Below are positions 9,523-18,586 of a DNA stretch of 64,000 nt, piece after piece. The notes beneath the pieces were generated by a model. That model saw only the letters and a program-made list of their open reading frames with translations, did not search any database and was not told the origin of the DNA. A program made the translations under genes and the position numbers. Position 1 is the stretch's first letter; each line of letters starts with the position of its first letter. The stretch is from Brevundimonas subvibrioides ATCC 15264. Its GTDB lineage: Bacteria > Pseudomonadota > Alphaproteobacteria > Caulobacterales > Caulobacteraceae. The stretch spans positions 2,542,001-2,606,000 of the forward strand of contig NC_014375.1 of NCBI RefSeq assembly GCF_000144605.1, read 5' to 3'.

Positions 9523-10326
9523 TCAGTTCGCGCCTGCGGCCTGGGCCTGGGCCTGGGCCTGACGCGCCGCTTCCAGGGCGCGCGGGTCGATCGGCTGGCC
9601 GTCGGGGCCGGTCGGGGCCGCGGGCTCGGGCGGCGGCACCAGCTGCTGGGCGGCGACGATGGGCGCCAGGCCCGTGACCAGGCCGGCGTCGATCATGCTG
9701 ATCGCGGCCTGGGCGCGCTGGCGCACCGATTCCGGCACGTCCTGACCCAGGGTCAGCAGCACGAACTGCTCGCGCGCCTCGGCGGGCTTGTTGAACTGCA
9801 ACCGGGTCAGGCCCAGCGCCTCCTGGGCGAAGGGGCGCATCGGCCGGTCGTCTTCGGTCAAGGGCAGCAGGCGCGCCTCGAGGTCCGCCAGCGTGCCGCC
9901 GTTGTCCATCAGCAGCAGGGCGGCCTTGTAGCGGGCCGGGTCGGCCAGCATCGGATCGGAATCGGCCTTGGCCGCGTCGTCGAACAGCTTGATGGCGTCG
10001 GGAATGCGGTTGGCCTGGACGGCCAGACCCGCGCGCTGCTGCAGCGCCAGGGCCTTGTAGGCACCGTTGCCGGCCTTCTCGGCCTCGGCGAAAGCGCTTT
10101 CGGCGGCGGTCGTGTCGCCCGACTGCAGGGATTCGATCCCCCGCTGATAGGCGACCGAGGCCTTGTTGGCCTGGCTGGTCTGGAAGCTCTGCCAGCCCCA
10201 CCACGCCAGGGCGGCGACCAGGGCGACGGCCAGAATGCCGCCGACAACCGGCAGCCAGGTGCGCGCCAGGCGCTTGAGGCGTTCGGAGCGAATCTCCTCC
10301 TCGACCTCTTCGAAGACATCAGTCAC
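9523..10326 (-). CDS. YfgM-like membrane-anchored TPR protein
   Basis: 267 residues from the GTG at 10326, chosen because VTDVFEEVEEEIRSERLKR is the conserved opening of the family and the upstream extension is low quality. A single membrane helix (about 23-44, WLPVVGGILAVALVAALAWW) is followed by tetratricopeptide-like helices facing the periplasm, then a Pro/Ala/Gln tail. The family (YfgM, tetratricopeptide-like domain) associates with the Sec translocon and periplasmic chaperones. It precedes bamB by 35 bp and is probably cotranscribed with bamB and der. Confidence 0.88.
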   Translation of the reverse strand: MTDVFEEVEEEIRSERLKRLARTWLPVVGGILAVALVAALAWWGWQSFQTSQANKASVAYQRGIESLQSGDTTAAESAFAEAEKAGNGAYKALALQQRAGLAVQANRIPDAIKLFDDAAKADSDPMLADPARYKAALLLMDNGGTLADLEARLLPLTEDDRPMRPFAQEALGLTRLQFNKPAEAREQFVLLTLGQDVPESVRQRAQAAISMIDAGLVTGLAPIVAAQQLVPPPEPAAPTGPDGQPIDPRALEAARQAQAQAQAAGAN

Positions 10327-10425
10327 GTGAAACGCCGCCCCAAAAAACGCTGCAAAGCCAATCGGCGCGGACCCTAGAGAGTCAACGTCCGCGCCGCAAC
10401 GCATGTCCGTCGACGAAGACGGACC

Positions 10426-11262
10426 TTACGAGACGGCGGGCTTGCTGGAGAAGTAGGTCTCGACTTCGGCAGGAAAACGGCGGGACTTCACATCGGCGGC
10501 ATAGCTTGCGACCGCCGAGGTGATTTCCCCGCGCAGATCGGCGTATCGGCGCACGAATTTCGGCGTCCAGTCGAACAGGCCCAGCATGTCGGGCGTGACC
10601 AGGATCTGCCCGTCGCAGGCCGCCGAGGCCCCGATGCCGATGGTCGGCTTGTCGATGGTCCCGGTGATCTCGCGGGCTACGCCCTCGGCCGTGCCCTCGA
10701 TGACGATGGCGAAGGCCCCGGCATCCGCCGTCGCCTCGGCCTCGGCGATGACGCGCAGGCGCTCGTCGTCGGTCTTGCCCTTGGCCTTGAACGCCCCTTC
10801 CGTCAGCACCGCCTGGGGGCGCAGGCCGACGTGGCCCATGACCGGGATGCCGCGCTGGACCAGATATTCGATGGTCTGGGGCACGGTCGGGCCGCTCTCC
10901 AGCTTGACCGCCTGGGCCCCGGTTTCCTTCATCACCCGCGCGCAGTTCTCGTAGGCGATCTGCATGCCGCCTTCGTAGCTGCCGAACGGCATGTCGATCA
11001 CGACCATGGCCCGCTTCGATCCGCGCATGACCGCCTGGCCGTGCAGGATCATCATCTCCAGCGTCACCCCGACCGTATTCGGCAGGCCGTGCACGACCAT
11101 GCCGACGCTGTCGCCGACCAGCAGCAGGTCGCAGTGATCGTCCAGCAGCGCGGCCGTCGGCGCGTCATAGGCGGTCAGGCAGACGATCGGCTCGCCCCCC
11201 TTCCGTTTCATGATGTCAGGGGCGGCGAGGCGTTTGACCGTGGGTTGGGTCTGGGCGGACAT
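10426..11262 (-). CDS. panB: 3-methyl-2-oxobutanoate hydroxymethyltransferase
   Basis: 278 residues, full-length PanB. It makes ketopantoate from 2-ketoisovalerate and methylene-THF, the first step of pantothenate and CoA synthesis. A TIM-barrel enzyme: LTAYDAPTAALLDDHCDLLLVGDSVGMV at the start carries the metal-binding Asp-Ser region, MVVIDMPFGSYEG and VKLESG follow, and PVMGHVGLRPQ lies in the middle. The gene stands alone; panC is not in view. Confidence 0.97.
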   Translation of the reverse strand: MSAQTQPTVKRLAAPDIMKRKGGEPIVCLTAYDAPTAALLDDHCDLLLVGDSVGMVVHGLPNTVGVTLEMMILHGQAVMRGSKRAMVVIDMPFGSYEGGMQIAYENCARVMKETGAQAVKLESGPTVPQTIEYLVQRGIPVMGHVGLRPQAVLTEGAFKAKGKTDDERLRVIAEAEATADAGAFAIVIEGTAEGVAREITGTIDKPTIGIGASAACDGQILVTPDMLGLFDWTPKFVRRYADLRGEITSAVASYAADVKSRRFPAEVETYFSSKPAVS

Positions 11263-11355
11263 GGCGAACCTTCAAACTGATCGCTGCCTTTAGCAGCAAC
11301 CCGGACCCTCAGTCATCCTCCGGGGGCGACGCGGGGGCCGGGCAACCTGGGCGGA

Positions 11356-11775
11356 TCAGACCTCCTGCGACAGCTTCACCACCCCTGCCGCGGCCAGGGC
11401 GATCAGCGCGCCCGCGGTGATCCAGAACAGCTGCATCCCGCCCATGGACCCGAGCGTCACGTCGGCCAGGCCCATCTGCGACAGACCCGACGCCACGGCT
11501 CCCTGCACGTCCAGGCTGGCGGACTGCAGGCTCTGGCCGATGACCCGGCCCGCGACCGGGGCCTGCGGATCCGTCAACTGCAGGTCCAGGTTCATGGATT
11601 CCCGCACCGCGATGATCCCGCCGACCACCCCGGCCAGGGTCAGGGCCAGGGTCCGCATCCGGGTGGACGACTGCAGCTTCGTCTCGACACCGGCGGCGAA
11701 CAGGGGGGCATCCGCCAGATGGGGCGTGCGGGCGAACAGCCGCTCGATCATGGGATCGAATTCGTCAGCCGACAT
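11356..11775 (-). CDS. Small two-helix membrane protein, probable anti-sigma factor of the first ECF module
   Basis: 139 residues from the ATG at 11775. This start overlaps the end of the upstream sigma factor gene by 11 bp, so translation is probably coupled. A short cytoplasmic N-terminus (ADEFDPMIERLFARTPHLAD) precedes a first membrane helix (about 43-58), a Ser/Gln-rich outer loop and a second helix (about 115-132, LFWITAGALIALAAAGVV). There is no zinc-binding anti-sigma (ZAS) motif. The N-terminal pattern xFAxTxxxxDxxFxxxVxxK resembles that of the gene at 13405-13704, which has the same relation to the other sigma factor. The anti-sigma role is inferred from position and topology. Confidence 0.7.
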   Translation of the reverse strand: MSADEFDPMIERLFARTPHLADAPLFAAGVETKLQSSTRMRTLALTLAGVVGGIIAVRESMNLDLQLTDPQAPVAGRVIGQSLQSASLDVQGAVASGLSQMGLADVTLGSMGGMQLFWITAGALIALAAAGVVKLSQEV

Positions 11776-12343
11776 GCGTCGCCCTCCCCGACTGTCCGGC
11801 ACCGTCTTTCCCAGAGATTGGCGAAAGCCGGGCACGGAGTTTATCCAGACCACGTTTGACATGTGACTTCACCGTTCCAAGCGGCAGATTCATGGCGGCC
11901 GCGATCTCGGGATGAGACAGCCCCGCGCCATGGCACAGCGAGACGCACAGGCGTTCCGTCTCGCTGAGGGTCTTCAGCGCCTCGTCCAGATCGACCAGTC
12001 CGGCCCGGTCCGGCGCGGGGGTGACCTCTTCCTGATCCGGTTCGACCTCGGCGACATAGCGGGCGTCCTTGGCCTTGCGCTTCAGGTACAGGCGCGCGGC
12101 GATGCGCTTGACCCAGGCGGCGAAGGTCCCCTCCCCCCGGAACTCGGCGCATTTCTCGAACGCCTGCAGGAAAGCGTCCTGGGCCACGTCGTCGGCCTCG
12201 GCGCCCTGCGCGCCCATCCGCCGGAGCAGATACCGCACGGCCGAGCCGTGGCGGCGCACCAGTTCGCCGAACTCGCGCCGCCCGCCCGCCGCCGCGAGGG
12301 CGGCGAGCTCGACGTCGTGATGGTCCATCAAGGACTTGGCCAT
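11765..12343 (-). CDS. ECF RNA polymerase sigma factor (first module)
   Basis: 192 residues. Region 2 (about 10-85) contains EFGELVRRHGSAVRYLLRRM and DDVAQDAFLQAFEKCAEF; region 4 (about 125-180) contains LSETERLCVSLCHGAGLSHPEIA and the helix-turn-helix LPLGTVKSHVKRGLDKLR. Regions 1.1 and 3 are absent, as in ECF sigmas. It would direct RNA polymerase to a stress or envelope regulon. It sits between a DUF6249-like membrane gene 26 bp upstream and an overlapping likely anti-sigma gene downstream. The same trio recurs at 13405-14659. Confidence 0.93.
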   Translation of the reverse strand: MAKSLMDHHDVELAALAAAGGRREFGELVRRHGSAVRYLLRRMGAQGAEADDVAQDAFLQAFEKCAEFRGEGTFAAWVKRIAARLYLKRKAKDARYVAEVEPDQEEVTPAPDRAGLVDLDEALKTLSETERLCVSLCHGAGLSHPEIAAAMNLPLGTVKSHVKRGLDKLRARLSPISGKDGAGQSGRATHVG

Positions 12344-12369
12344 GACTGTTTCCCCCTGTCAGGCCGGGC

Positions 12370-12780
12370 TCAGTCCTTGTTCTTGTTGAAGAAGCTCAGG
12401 ACCAGATAGGCCAGGCCCACGGTGACCGGAATGGCGGCGATGCCCAGCAGTCCGCTGTCGAAGTTGCCGCCGTTGTCCCAGTCGTCACCCACGCCGCGCA
12501 TTTCGTTGATCAGGCTGAAGGCGGCGATGCCGACGCCGGTCGCCAGCCAGATAATGCCCCGTCGGATGTCGCGGGTGCGGCTGGACAGGTTCTTGGTGGC
12601 TTCGGTGCTCAGGGCCTCGATGACTTCCGGCGGCAGGGGCTGGCCCTTGTCGATGGCGGCGCGGACGGTGGCCTGCATCTCGCGGCGCTCCCGGCTCTTC
12701 AGCCAGCTGGGCCCGACGACGATGGCGGTGATGGAGCCGAAGACGGCGAAGATGGCGAAGATCGGGATGAAGTCTTCCAT
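12370..12780 (-). CDS. Small membrane protein, DUF6249-like (first ECF module)
   Basis: 136 residues from the ATG at 12780 (MEDFIPIF). Three hydrophobic stretches: about 5-23, 78-95 and 110-128. A charged cytoplasmic segment between the first two includes DKGQPLPPEVIEAL. The protein at 14246-14659 has the same layout, the same MED start and the matching segment DKGEQPPEALLKAL, so the two are paralogues. Proteins of this shape next to ECF sigma genes are generally annotated DUF6249; I assign that from memory of the family and mark it tentative. Function unknown. It is probably the first cistron of the sigma operon. Confidence 0.75.
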   Translation of the reverse strand: MEDFIPIFAIFAVFGSITAIVVGPSWLKSRERREMQATVRAAIDKGQPLPPEVIEALSTEATKNLSSRTRDIRRGIIWLATGVGIAAFSLINEMRGVGDDWDNGGNFDSGLLGIAAIPVTVGLAYLVLSFFNKNKD

Positions 12781-12914
12781 GGGTCTGGCCCCTTTTTCAG
12801 TGATCGGCGCGTGCCTGATGCCCGGCCTTCTGATCACAAGAGGCAGCGGCGAGCGCCAACGGATGCGCCAGATGACGTGAAATCTTCGTAAGGTGCCGCT
12901 CGAGGAGACTCCGC

Positions 12915-13400
12915 ATGCCACATCGCCTGACCCTGATCGCCCTGATGGCCGCGCTGGCCGCCTGCTCGCCGCGCGTTCAACCGACCGAACCCGAGGCCAT
13001 TCCCGAGCAGCCCATGACGGCCGCACACCTGGCGAATCTGATCGCGGCCGATGGTGCCGGCCACACCGTGCTCGTCCTGACCGGTCCAGCGGCCCCGAAC
13101 GGACTGGACCCGGTGTTCGCCGGCATGGCGACGGGCGACCCCGGCTGGCTGGCCGTCGCGCCCCTGCTGAGACCCGAGGTCGACGGCGAATACGCGGAAG
13201 GGATGGCCGACGCCCTGTTCCGGGCCCTGCCGATCAATCCGTCCGGCGTCCTGACCGCGCTGGACGCCTCGGGCGGGGCCGACGAACTGACCTGCGAGGC
13301 CACCGACGACCCGACCGTCATCGCCGCCGTCGAGGGCGTGACCGATCCCGCGCTTCAGACCGTGAAGGCCGAATGCCTGGAGTATCTGCGCGCCGTCTGA
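12915..13400 (+). CDS. Putative lipoprotein
   Basis: 161 residues with an N-terminal signal ending in the lipobox LAAC at about residues 14-17. The mature part is acidic, has two further cysteines (LTCEATDD and KAECLEYL) and includes a segment AGHTVLVLTGPAAPNGLDPVFAGMATGDPGWLAV that could fold as an alpha/beta domain. No family is recognised. It stands between the two leftward ECF sigma modules on the opposite strand, so it may be part of, or a target of, that system, but position is the only evidence. Confidence 0.75.
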   Translation: MPHRLTLIALMAALAACSPRVQPTEPEAIPEQPMTAAHLANLIAADGAGHTVLVLTGPAAPNGLDPVFAGMATGDPGWLAVAPLLRPEVDGEYAEGMADALFRALPINPSGVLTALDASGGADELTCEATDDPTVIAAVEGVTDPALQTVKAECLEYLRAV

Positions 13401-13404
13401 CGCC

Positions 13405-13704
13405 TCAGACCAGTGACAGCCTGCGTCCCGCCGTCAGGGACACCGCGACGACCAGCGCCGTCAGGGCCAGGATGGCGGCGGCCGGGGCCAGGGTCTGGCT
13501 GAATTCCAGCACGAAGGGCGCCAGCAGCGGACCCAGGGCCCAGCACAGGGTGATGGCGGCGATCGTCCAGGGGATCAGGGCGACCACGGTCGCGATCGCC
13601 CGGCGGCGCGCGACCCGCTCGGCCACCATGGCCTGAAAGCCCAGGTCGCGGGCCGGTACGGCGGTCTCAGCGAAGAAGGCCGACAGCTTGTCTTCAGGCG
13701 TCAT
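13405..13704 (-). CDS. Small two-helix membrane protein, probable anti-sigma factor of the second ECF module
   Basis: 99 residues. The cytoplasmic N-terminus (PEDKLSAFFAETAVPARD) is followed by a basic stretch (VARRR) and two membrane helices (about 37-56 and 71-90). The start overlaps the sigma factor gene by 11 bp, exactly as in the first module. The N-terminal motif matches that of the 11356-11775 protein in pattern. Likely role: membrane partner that holds the sigma factor. There is no ZAS zinc motif. Inferred from position and topology only. Confidence 0.7.
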   Translation of the reverse strand: MTPEDKLSAFFAETAVPARDLGFQAMVAERVARRRAIATVVALIPWTIAAITLCWALGPLLAPFVLEFSQTLAPAAAILALTALVVAVSLTAGRRLSLV

Positions 13705-14227
13705 CCGATCCTCCCGTCAGCACGGCCAGCAACCGCGCCCGACCCCGCGCAACATGCGACTTCACCGTGCCCAGCGGAAGCCCCAGCGCCTCGGCCGCCT
13801 CCCCATGCGACCATCCGTCGGCCAGGCACAGGGCGACGCAGGCCCTCTGGTCGGCCGGCAGGGTCGCCATGGCGTCGGCCAGCGCCAGCCGGTCCTCGGG
13901 CGAGATCCCGGCCGGGGCCTGCATCTCGTCCAGCCAGGCCCGGTCCCGCGCCTGCCCCCTCAGGCCCGACCGCATCCGGTCCTGCGCCCGCCGCCAGGCG
14001 ATGCCGAACAGCCAGGACCGCACGCCCGCCGGATCCTCCAGCCGTCCCAGCGAACTCCACGCGGCGACGAACACCTCCTGCGCCAGGTCGTCGGCCATGT
14101 CGAAACTGCCGCCCAGCATCCGGCGCAGGAAGGCCCGCACCGGGGCCTGATGCCGCTCCACCAGCCGCGCGAAGGCGGCGTCCGATCCGGCGCGGGCGGC
14201 CCGCACCAGGTCGGCGTCTGTCGTCAT
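13694..14227 (-). CDS. ECF RNA polymerase sigma factor (second module)
   Basis: 177 residues from the ATG at 14227 (an ATG 9 bp upstream is possible). Region 2: AFARLVERHQAPVRAFLRRM and MADDLAQEVFVAAWSSLGRL, then VRSWLFGIAWRRAQD. Region 4: LPADQRACVALCLADGWSHGEAA with helix-turn-helix LPLGTVKSHVARGRARL. The ERHQAPVRAFLRRMLG pattern is common in Caulobacterales ECF sigmas. It is followed by an overlapping two-helix membrane gene and preceded 18 bp upstream by a DUF6249-like gene, so the whole module parallels the one at 11356-12780. Confidence 0.93.
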   Translation of the reverse strand: MTTDADLVRAARAGSDAAFARLVERHQAPVRAFLRRMLGGSFDMADDLAQEVFVAAWSSLGRLEDPAGVRSWLFGIAWRRAQDRMRSGLRGQARDRAWLDEMQAPAGISPEDRLALADAMATLPADQRACVALCLADGWSHGEAAEALGLPLGTVKSHVARGRARLLAVLTGGSDDA

Positions 14228-14245
14228 GCCCCCCACGGACCACCA

Positions 14246-14659
14246 TCACTCGCGCGGATTGCGCTCGGCCAGCACGACCGAGACGAGGGAGGCCAGGGCC
14301 AGGGCCCCCATCACGAAGGTCACGATCAGGAAGGCGTCGCCCGCCGCGTACATGTTGGTGAAGCTGGCATAGCCGAAGCCCACGGCCAGAACCCCGAACA
14401 GCACCACCGAGAAGACATTCCCCCGCTCGCCGTGCGACCGGTACCGATAGCGCCGCCGGTCGCGCCGGTCCTCGTACTCCGGCTGCTCCAGCGCCTTCAG
14501 CAGGGCCTCGGGCGGCTGTTCGCCCTTGTCCGCATAGGTCTTGATGATCTTCAGCGTGTCCTTGTGCCGGAAATAGTCGATCACCGACTGCAGGCCGCCG
14601 AACACGAACCAGCCCAGCGGGAACAGCAGCCACCAGTAGGAACGGAACAGGTCTTCCAT
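14246..14659 (-). CDS. Small membrane protein, DUF6249-like (second ECF module)
   Basis: 137 residues from the ATG at 14659 (MEDLFRSYWW). Hydrophobic segments at about 7-25, 83-103 and 107-128; between the first two lies a charged stretch with LKIIKTYADKGEQPPEALLKALEQPE and an Arg-rich patch (DRRDRRRYRYR). It is paralogous to the gene at 12370-12780. The DUF6249 label is tentative. Function unknown; first gene of the second sigma module. Confidence 0.75.
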   Translation of the reverse strand: MEDLFRSYWWLLFPLGWFVFGGLQSVIDYFRHKDTLKIIKTYADKGEQPPEALLKALEQPEYEDRRDRRRYRYRSHGERGNVFSVVLFGVLAVGFGYASFTNMYAAGDAFLIVTFVMGALALASLVSVVLAERNPRE

Positions 14660-14790
14660 CGTCTTCACCCCGTGCGCGCCGGCCCATCGCCCGCGCTTTC
14701 GATGAGTGGTCGCAGCCACGGCGCGAAATGGATGCACGCCCGCGCAGAAAATGCGAATGAGGCCTCCATACCCCCATCACGGAGCCTCCC

Positions 14791-15030
14791 ATGACCCACG
14801 TCACCTATCGCATCGTCGAACACGACGGCGGCTGGGCCTACAAGGTCGGCGACACCTATTCCGAGACCTTCCCCAACCACGACGCGGCCAAGGCGGCGGC
14901 GGTGAGGGCCTCGCGCGAGCAGCGCGTGGCGGATCAGACGGCGATGATCGAATACGCCGACAGCACCGGTGCCTGGGTCACCGAACGCGCCGACGGCCAC
15001 GATCGCCCGGAGACCGACGTCGAGGGCTGA
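14791..15030 (+). CDS. DUF2188-type small protein
   Basis: 79 residues, preceded by a GGAG ribosome site. The sequence HVTYRIVEHDGGWAYKVGDTYSETFPNHDAAKAAA matches the DUF2188 pattern (a small beta-beta-alpha unit with W/A-Y-K-V and F-xx-HxxAxxAA), followed by REQRV. DUF2188 proteins are small, soluble and of unknown function. It is transcribed away from the ECF module and followed by a long palindromic repeat. Confidence 0.85.
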   Translation: MTHVTYRIVEHDGGWAYKVGDTYSETFPNHDAAKAAAVRASREQRVADQTAMIEYADSTGAWVTERADGHDRPETDVEG

Positions 15031-15040
15031 TCTAAAAATC

Positions 15041-15225
15041 CCTTCTCCCCTTGCGGGTCGACGAAGGATCGCATGCGATCCGAGGAGGGGTGGCCGAGCG
15101 AAGCGAGGTCGGATGAGGGGTGACTCCGGAGCATCGAGTGTGAGCTTGACGCGCGGCCACCGGCGACACCGGGAGTCACCCCTCATCCGCCCCTCCGGGG
15201 CACCTTCTCCCGCAAGGGGAGAAGG
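15041..15225. repeat. Nested inverted-repeat element (185 bp)
   Basis: Outer arms of 17 bp are perfectly complementary (CCTTCTCCCCTTGCGGG at 15041-15057; its reverse complement at 15209-15225). Inner arms, also 17 bp and perfect, are GGATGAGGGGTGACTCC at 15111-15127 and its complement at 15172-15188. The whole could form a long cruciform or RNA hairpin and may also terminate transcription from both sides. Its CTTCTCCCC-type arms resemble dispersed intergenic repeats common in alphaproteobacteria. It carries no gene. Confidence 0.8.
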
Positions 15226-15295
15226 AATGGGCACCTAAAGTTCGTTGGACTCCAGGAGTCCAAATCGGTGCGATCCAAGGCCTTGAAAAATCTAG

Positions 15296-15352
15296 ATTTG
15301 CACTCGATGGACTCGGTTTTTTCGGAGTGCAATCGGCCTCGGCCAGAACTGA
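15296..15352 (-). repeat. GGCCGATTGCAC-type intergenic repeat, copy 1
   Basis: Read on the minus strand: CTGGCCGAGGCCGATTGCAC, then TCCG, an A6 tract, CCGAGTCCATCGAGTGCAAAT. The TTGCACTC (15298-15305) and GAGTGCAA (15325-15332) form an 8 bp inverted repeat around the A/T run. A closely similar sequence, with the same A6 tract and repeated GTGCAA, is found at 33931-34038. Both copies lie between the 3' ends of convergent genes. Function unknown. Confidence 0.6.
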
Positions 15353-15397
15353 CTTCAGCCTGCAAACTGACCAGCCCAACCTACTGATTTAGAAGCT

Positions 15398-15747
15398 TTA
15401 CTCCACCCCGAACGCCGCCGCATAGATCTCGGGCTTGAACCCCACCACCGTCCGGTCTCCCGTATCCAGCACCGGCCGTTTGATCATCGACGGCTGGGCC
15501 AGCATCAGGGCGATGGCCTTGTCGGCGTCCAGCCCGGCCTTGGCGTCGTCCGGCAGGGCCCGGAAGGTCGTGCCGTTGCGGTTCAGCACCGTCTCCCAGC
15601 CGTGCTCGGCGACCCAGCCCGCCAGCGTCGCCCGGTCGATGCCGACCGCCTTGTAGTCGTGGAACACATAGGCCCGGTCGTGCGTGTCCAGCCAGGCGCG
15701 GGCCTTCTTCATCGTGTCGCAGGCCTTGATGCCATACAGGGTCGGGG

Positions 15748-15751
<4 letters not shown>
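15398..15751 (-). CDS. ArsC/Spx-family (YffB-like) thioredoxin-fold protein
   Basis: 117 residues from the ATG at 15751. It opens with LYGIKACDTMKKARAWLD, the YffB/ArsC pattern with one active-site cysteine (Cys10), and has the conserved cis-proline-side segment KRPVLDTGDRTVVGF. These proteins are glutathione-dependent reductase-like; the YffB branch is not a proven arsenate reductase, and no arsenic genes are nearby. Its start overlaps the nnrD stop by 4 bp (ATGA), so the two are cotranslated. Confidence 0.88.
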
Positions 15752-17038
<1,287 letters not shown>

Positions 17039-17086
17039 ACCAGTACAGCTTCCTCCCCAGAAGAAACGCAGAAGGACATCGAACCT

Positions 17087-18496
17087 ATGAGCGCCGCCAA
17101 GAAGATCCTGCAGGAGATCAAGGACAAGGACGTGAAGTACGTCGACGTCCGCTTCACCGACACCAAGGGACGCCTGCAGCACGTCACCTTCGACATCGAC
17201 CTGGTCGACGAGGAATTCCTGACCGAGGGGACCATGTTCGACGGCTCGTCCATCGCCGGCTGGAAGGCGATCAATGAGTCCGACATGCTGCTGATGCCGG
17301 ACCTGACGACGGCCTACATCGACCCCTTCTACCAGCAGACCACGATGTTCCTGTTCTGCGACGTGATGAACCCGGACACGGGCGAGCCCTACAACCGCGA
17401 CAGCCGCTCGATGGCCAAGAAGGCCCTGGCCTATGTCCAGTCCTCGGGCGCGGGCGACCAGGTCTATTTCGGCCCGGAAGCCGAGTTCTTCATCTTCGAC
17501 GACGTCCGCTGGTCCACCCAGCCGCACAACACCGGCTACAGCTATGACTCGATCGAGCTGCCGGCCAACACGGGCTCGGAATACACCGAGGGCAACATGG
17601 GCCACCGCCCCGGGCCCAAGGGCGGCTATTTCCCCGTCAACCCGGTCGACAGCGGCCAGGACCTGCGCGGCGAGATGCTGGGCGTCATGCGCGACCTGGG
17701 CCTCAACCCCGAGAAGCACCACCACGAGGTGGCCCCGGCGCAGCACGAGCTGGGCCTGAAGTTCTCGGACCTGCTGACCATGGCCGACCGCCTGCAGCTC
17801 TATAAGTACGTGATCCACAACGTGGCCGCGGCCTACGGCAAGTCGGCCACCTTCATGGCCAAGCCCATGTTCGCCGACAACGGCTCGGGCATGCACGTCC
17901 ACATGTCGATCTGGAAGGACGGCAAGCCCCAGTTCGCCGGCGACAAATACGCCGGTCTGAGCCAGGAGTGCCTGTGGTACATCGGCGGCATCATCAAGCA
18001 CGCCAAGGCCATCAACGCCTTCGCCAACTCGACCACCAACTCCTACAAGCGTCTGGTGCCCGGCTACGAAGCCCCGGTGAAACTGGCCTATTCGGCCCGC
18101 AACCGCTCGGCTTCGATCCGCATCCCGCACACCTCGTCGCCCAAGGCCAAGCGTCTGGAAGCCCGCTTCCCCGATCCGATGGGCAACCCCTATCTGACCT
18201 TCGTGGCCCTGCTGATGGCGGGCCTCGACGGGATCGAGAACCAGATCGATCCGGGCGGCCCCGCCGACAAGAACCTCTACGACCTGCCGCCCGAAGAGCG
18301 CGGCAACATCCCCGAGGTCTGCGGCTCGCTGAAGGAAGCGCTCGAGAACCTCGACAAGGACCGCGCCTTCCTCAAGAAGGGCGGCGTCATGGATGACGAC
18401 TTCATCGACAGCTACATCGAGCTGAAGATGGAAGAGGTCATGCGCCTCGCCCTCCACCCCCACCCCGTCGAGTTCGACATGTACTACAGCTGCTAG
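17087..18496 (+). CDS. glnA: Glutamine synthetase type I
   Basis: 469 residues, the usual GSI length; ATP-dependent glutamate plus ammonia to glutamine. N-terminal beta-grasp domain with [17 protein letters not shown], the metal-binding EAEFF, the [15 protein letters not shown] catalytic stretch, and [12 protein letters not shown]. The adenylylation tyrosine lies in [10 protein letters not shown] near residue 398, which identifies the GSI-beta, GlnE-regulated form. It is downstream of glnB in one operon and is followed by two GC-rich hairpins. Confidence 0.98.
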   Translation: MSAAKKILQEIKDKDVKYVDVRFTDTKGRLQHVTFDIDLVDEEFLTEGTMFDGSSIAGWKAINESDMLLMPDLTTAYIDPFYQQTTMFLFCDVMNPDTGEPYNRDSRSMAKKALAYVQSSGAGDQVYFGPEAEFFIFDDVRWSTQPHNTGYSYDSIELPANTGSEYTEGNMGHRPGPKGGYFPVNPVDSGQDLRGEMLGVMRDLGLNPEKHHHEVAPAQHELGLKFSDLLTMADRLQLYKYVIHNVAAAYGKSATFMAKPMFADNGSGMHVHMSIWKDGKPQFAGDKYAGLSQECLWYIGGIIKHAKAINAFANSTTNSYKRLVPGYEAPVKLAYSARNRSASIRIPHTSSPKAKRLEARFPDPMGNPYLTFVALLMAGLDGIENQIDPGGPADKNLYDLPPEERGNIPEVCGSLKEALENLDKDRAFLKKGGVMDDDFIDSYIELKMEEVMRLALHPHPVEFDMYYSC

Positions 18497-18540
18497 GTTT
18501 CAGCCCGGCCGGACACGGCCGGGCGAACTGCCGACAGCCG

Positions 18541-18579
18541 CGGCCGGGACGACATCCGTCGCTCCCGGCCGTTTCGTTT
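18541..18579 (+). terminator. Likely terminator of glnBA
   Basis: Stem CGGCCGGGA/TCCCGGCCG around a 13-nt loop, followed by TTTCGTTT. A first hairpin without a T run (GCCCGGCCG/CGGCCGGGC, 18503-18524) precedes it. Together they should end glnA transcription. The next start is only about 8 bp after the T-rich part. Confidence 0.65.
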
Positions 18580-18586
18580 CCGGGCG

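Larger units (their letters stand above)
15031..15397. other. 367 bp intergenic region made of repeats
   Basis: No gene is visible here. The left half is a nested palindromic element (15041-15225). The right half is AT-richer than its surroundings. It holds a 15 bp near-palindrome (GGACTCC A GGAGTCC, about 15247-15261) and a TTGCACTC...GAGTGCAA inverted repeat that recurs near 33940. Both flanking genes end here, so any promoter would be unexpected. Confidence 0.6.

Noticed and set aside
8033..10204. A fusion of an upstream domain to BamB (723 codons)
   Set aside because: The upstream part is another frame of the YfgM-like gene; the BamB signal peptide starts at 9487.
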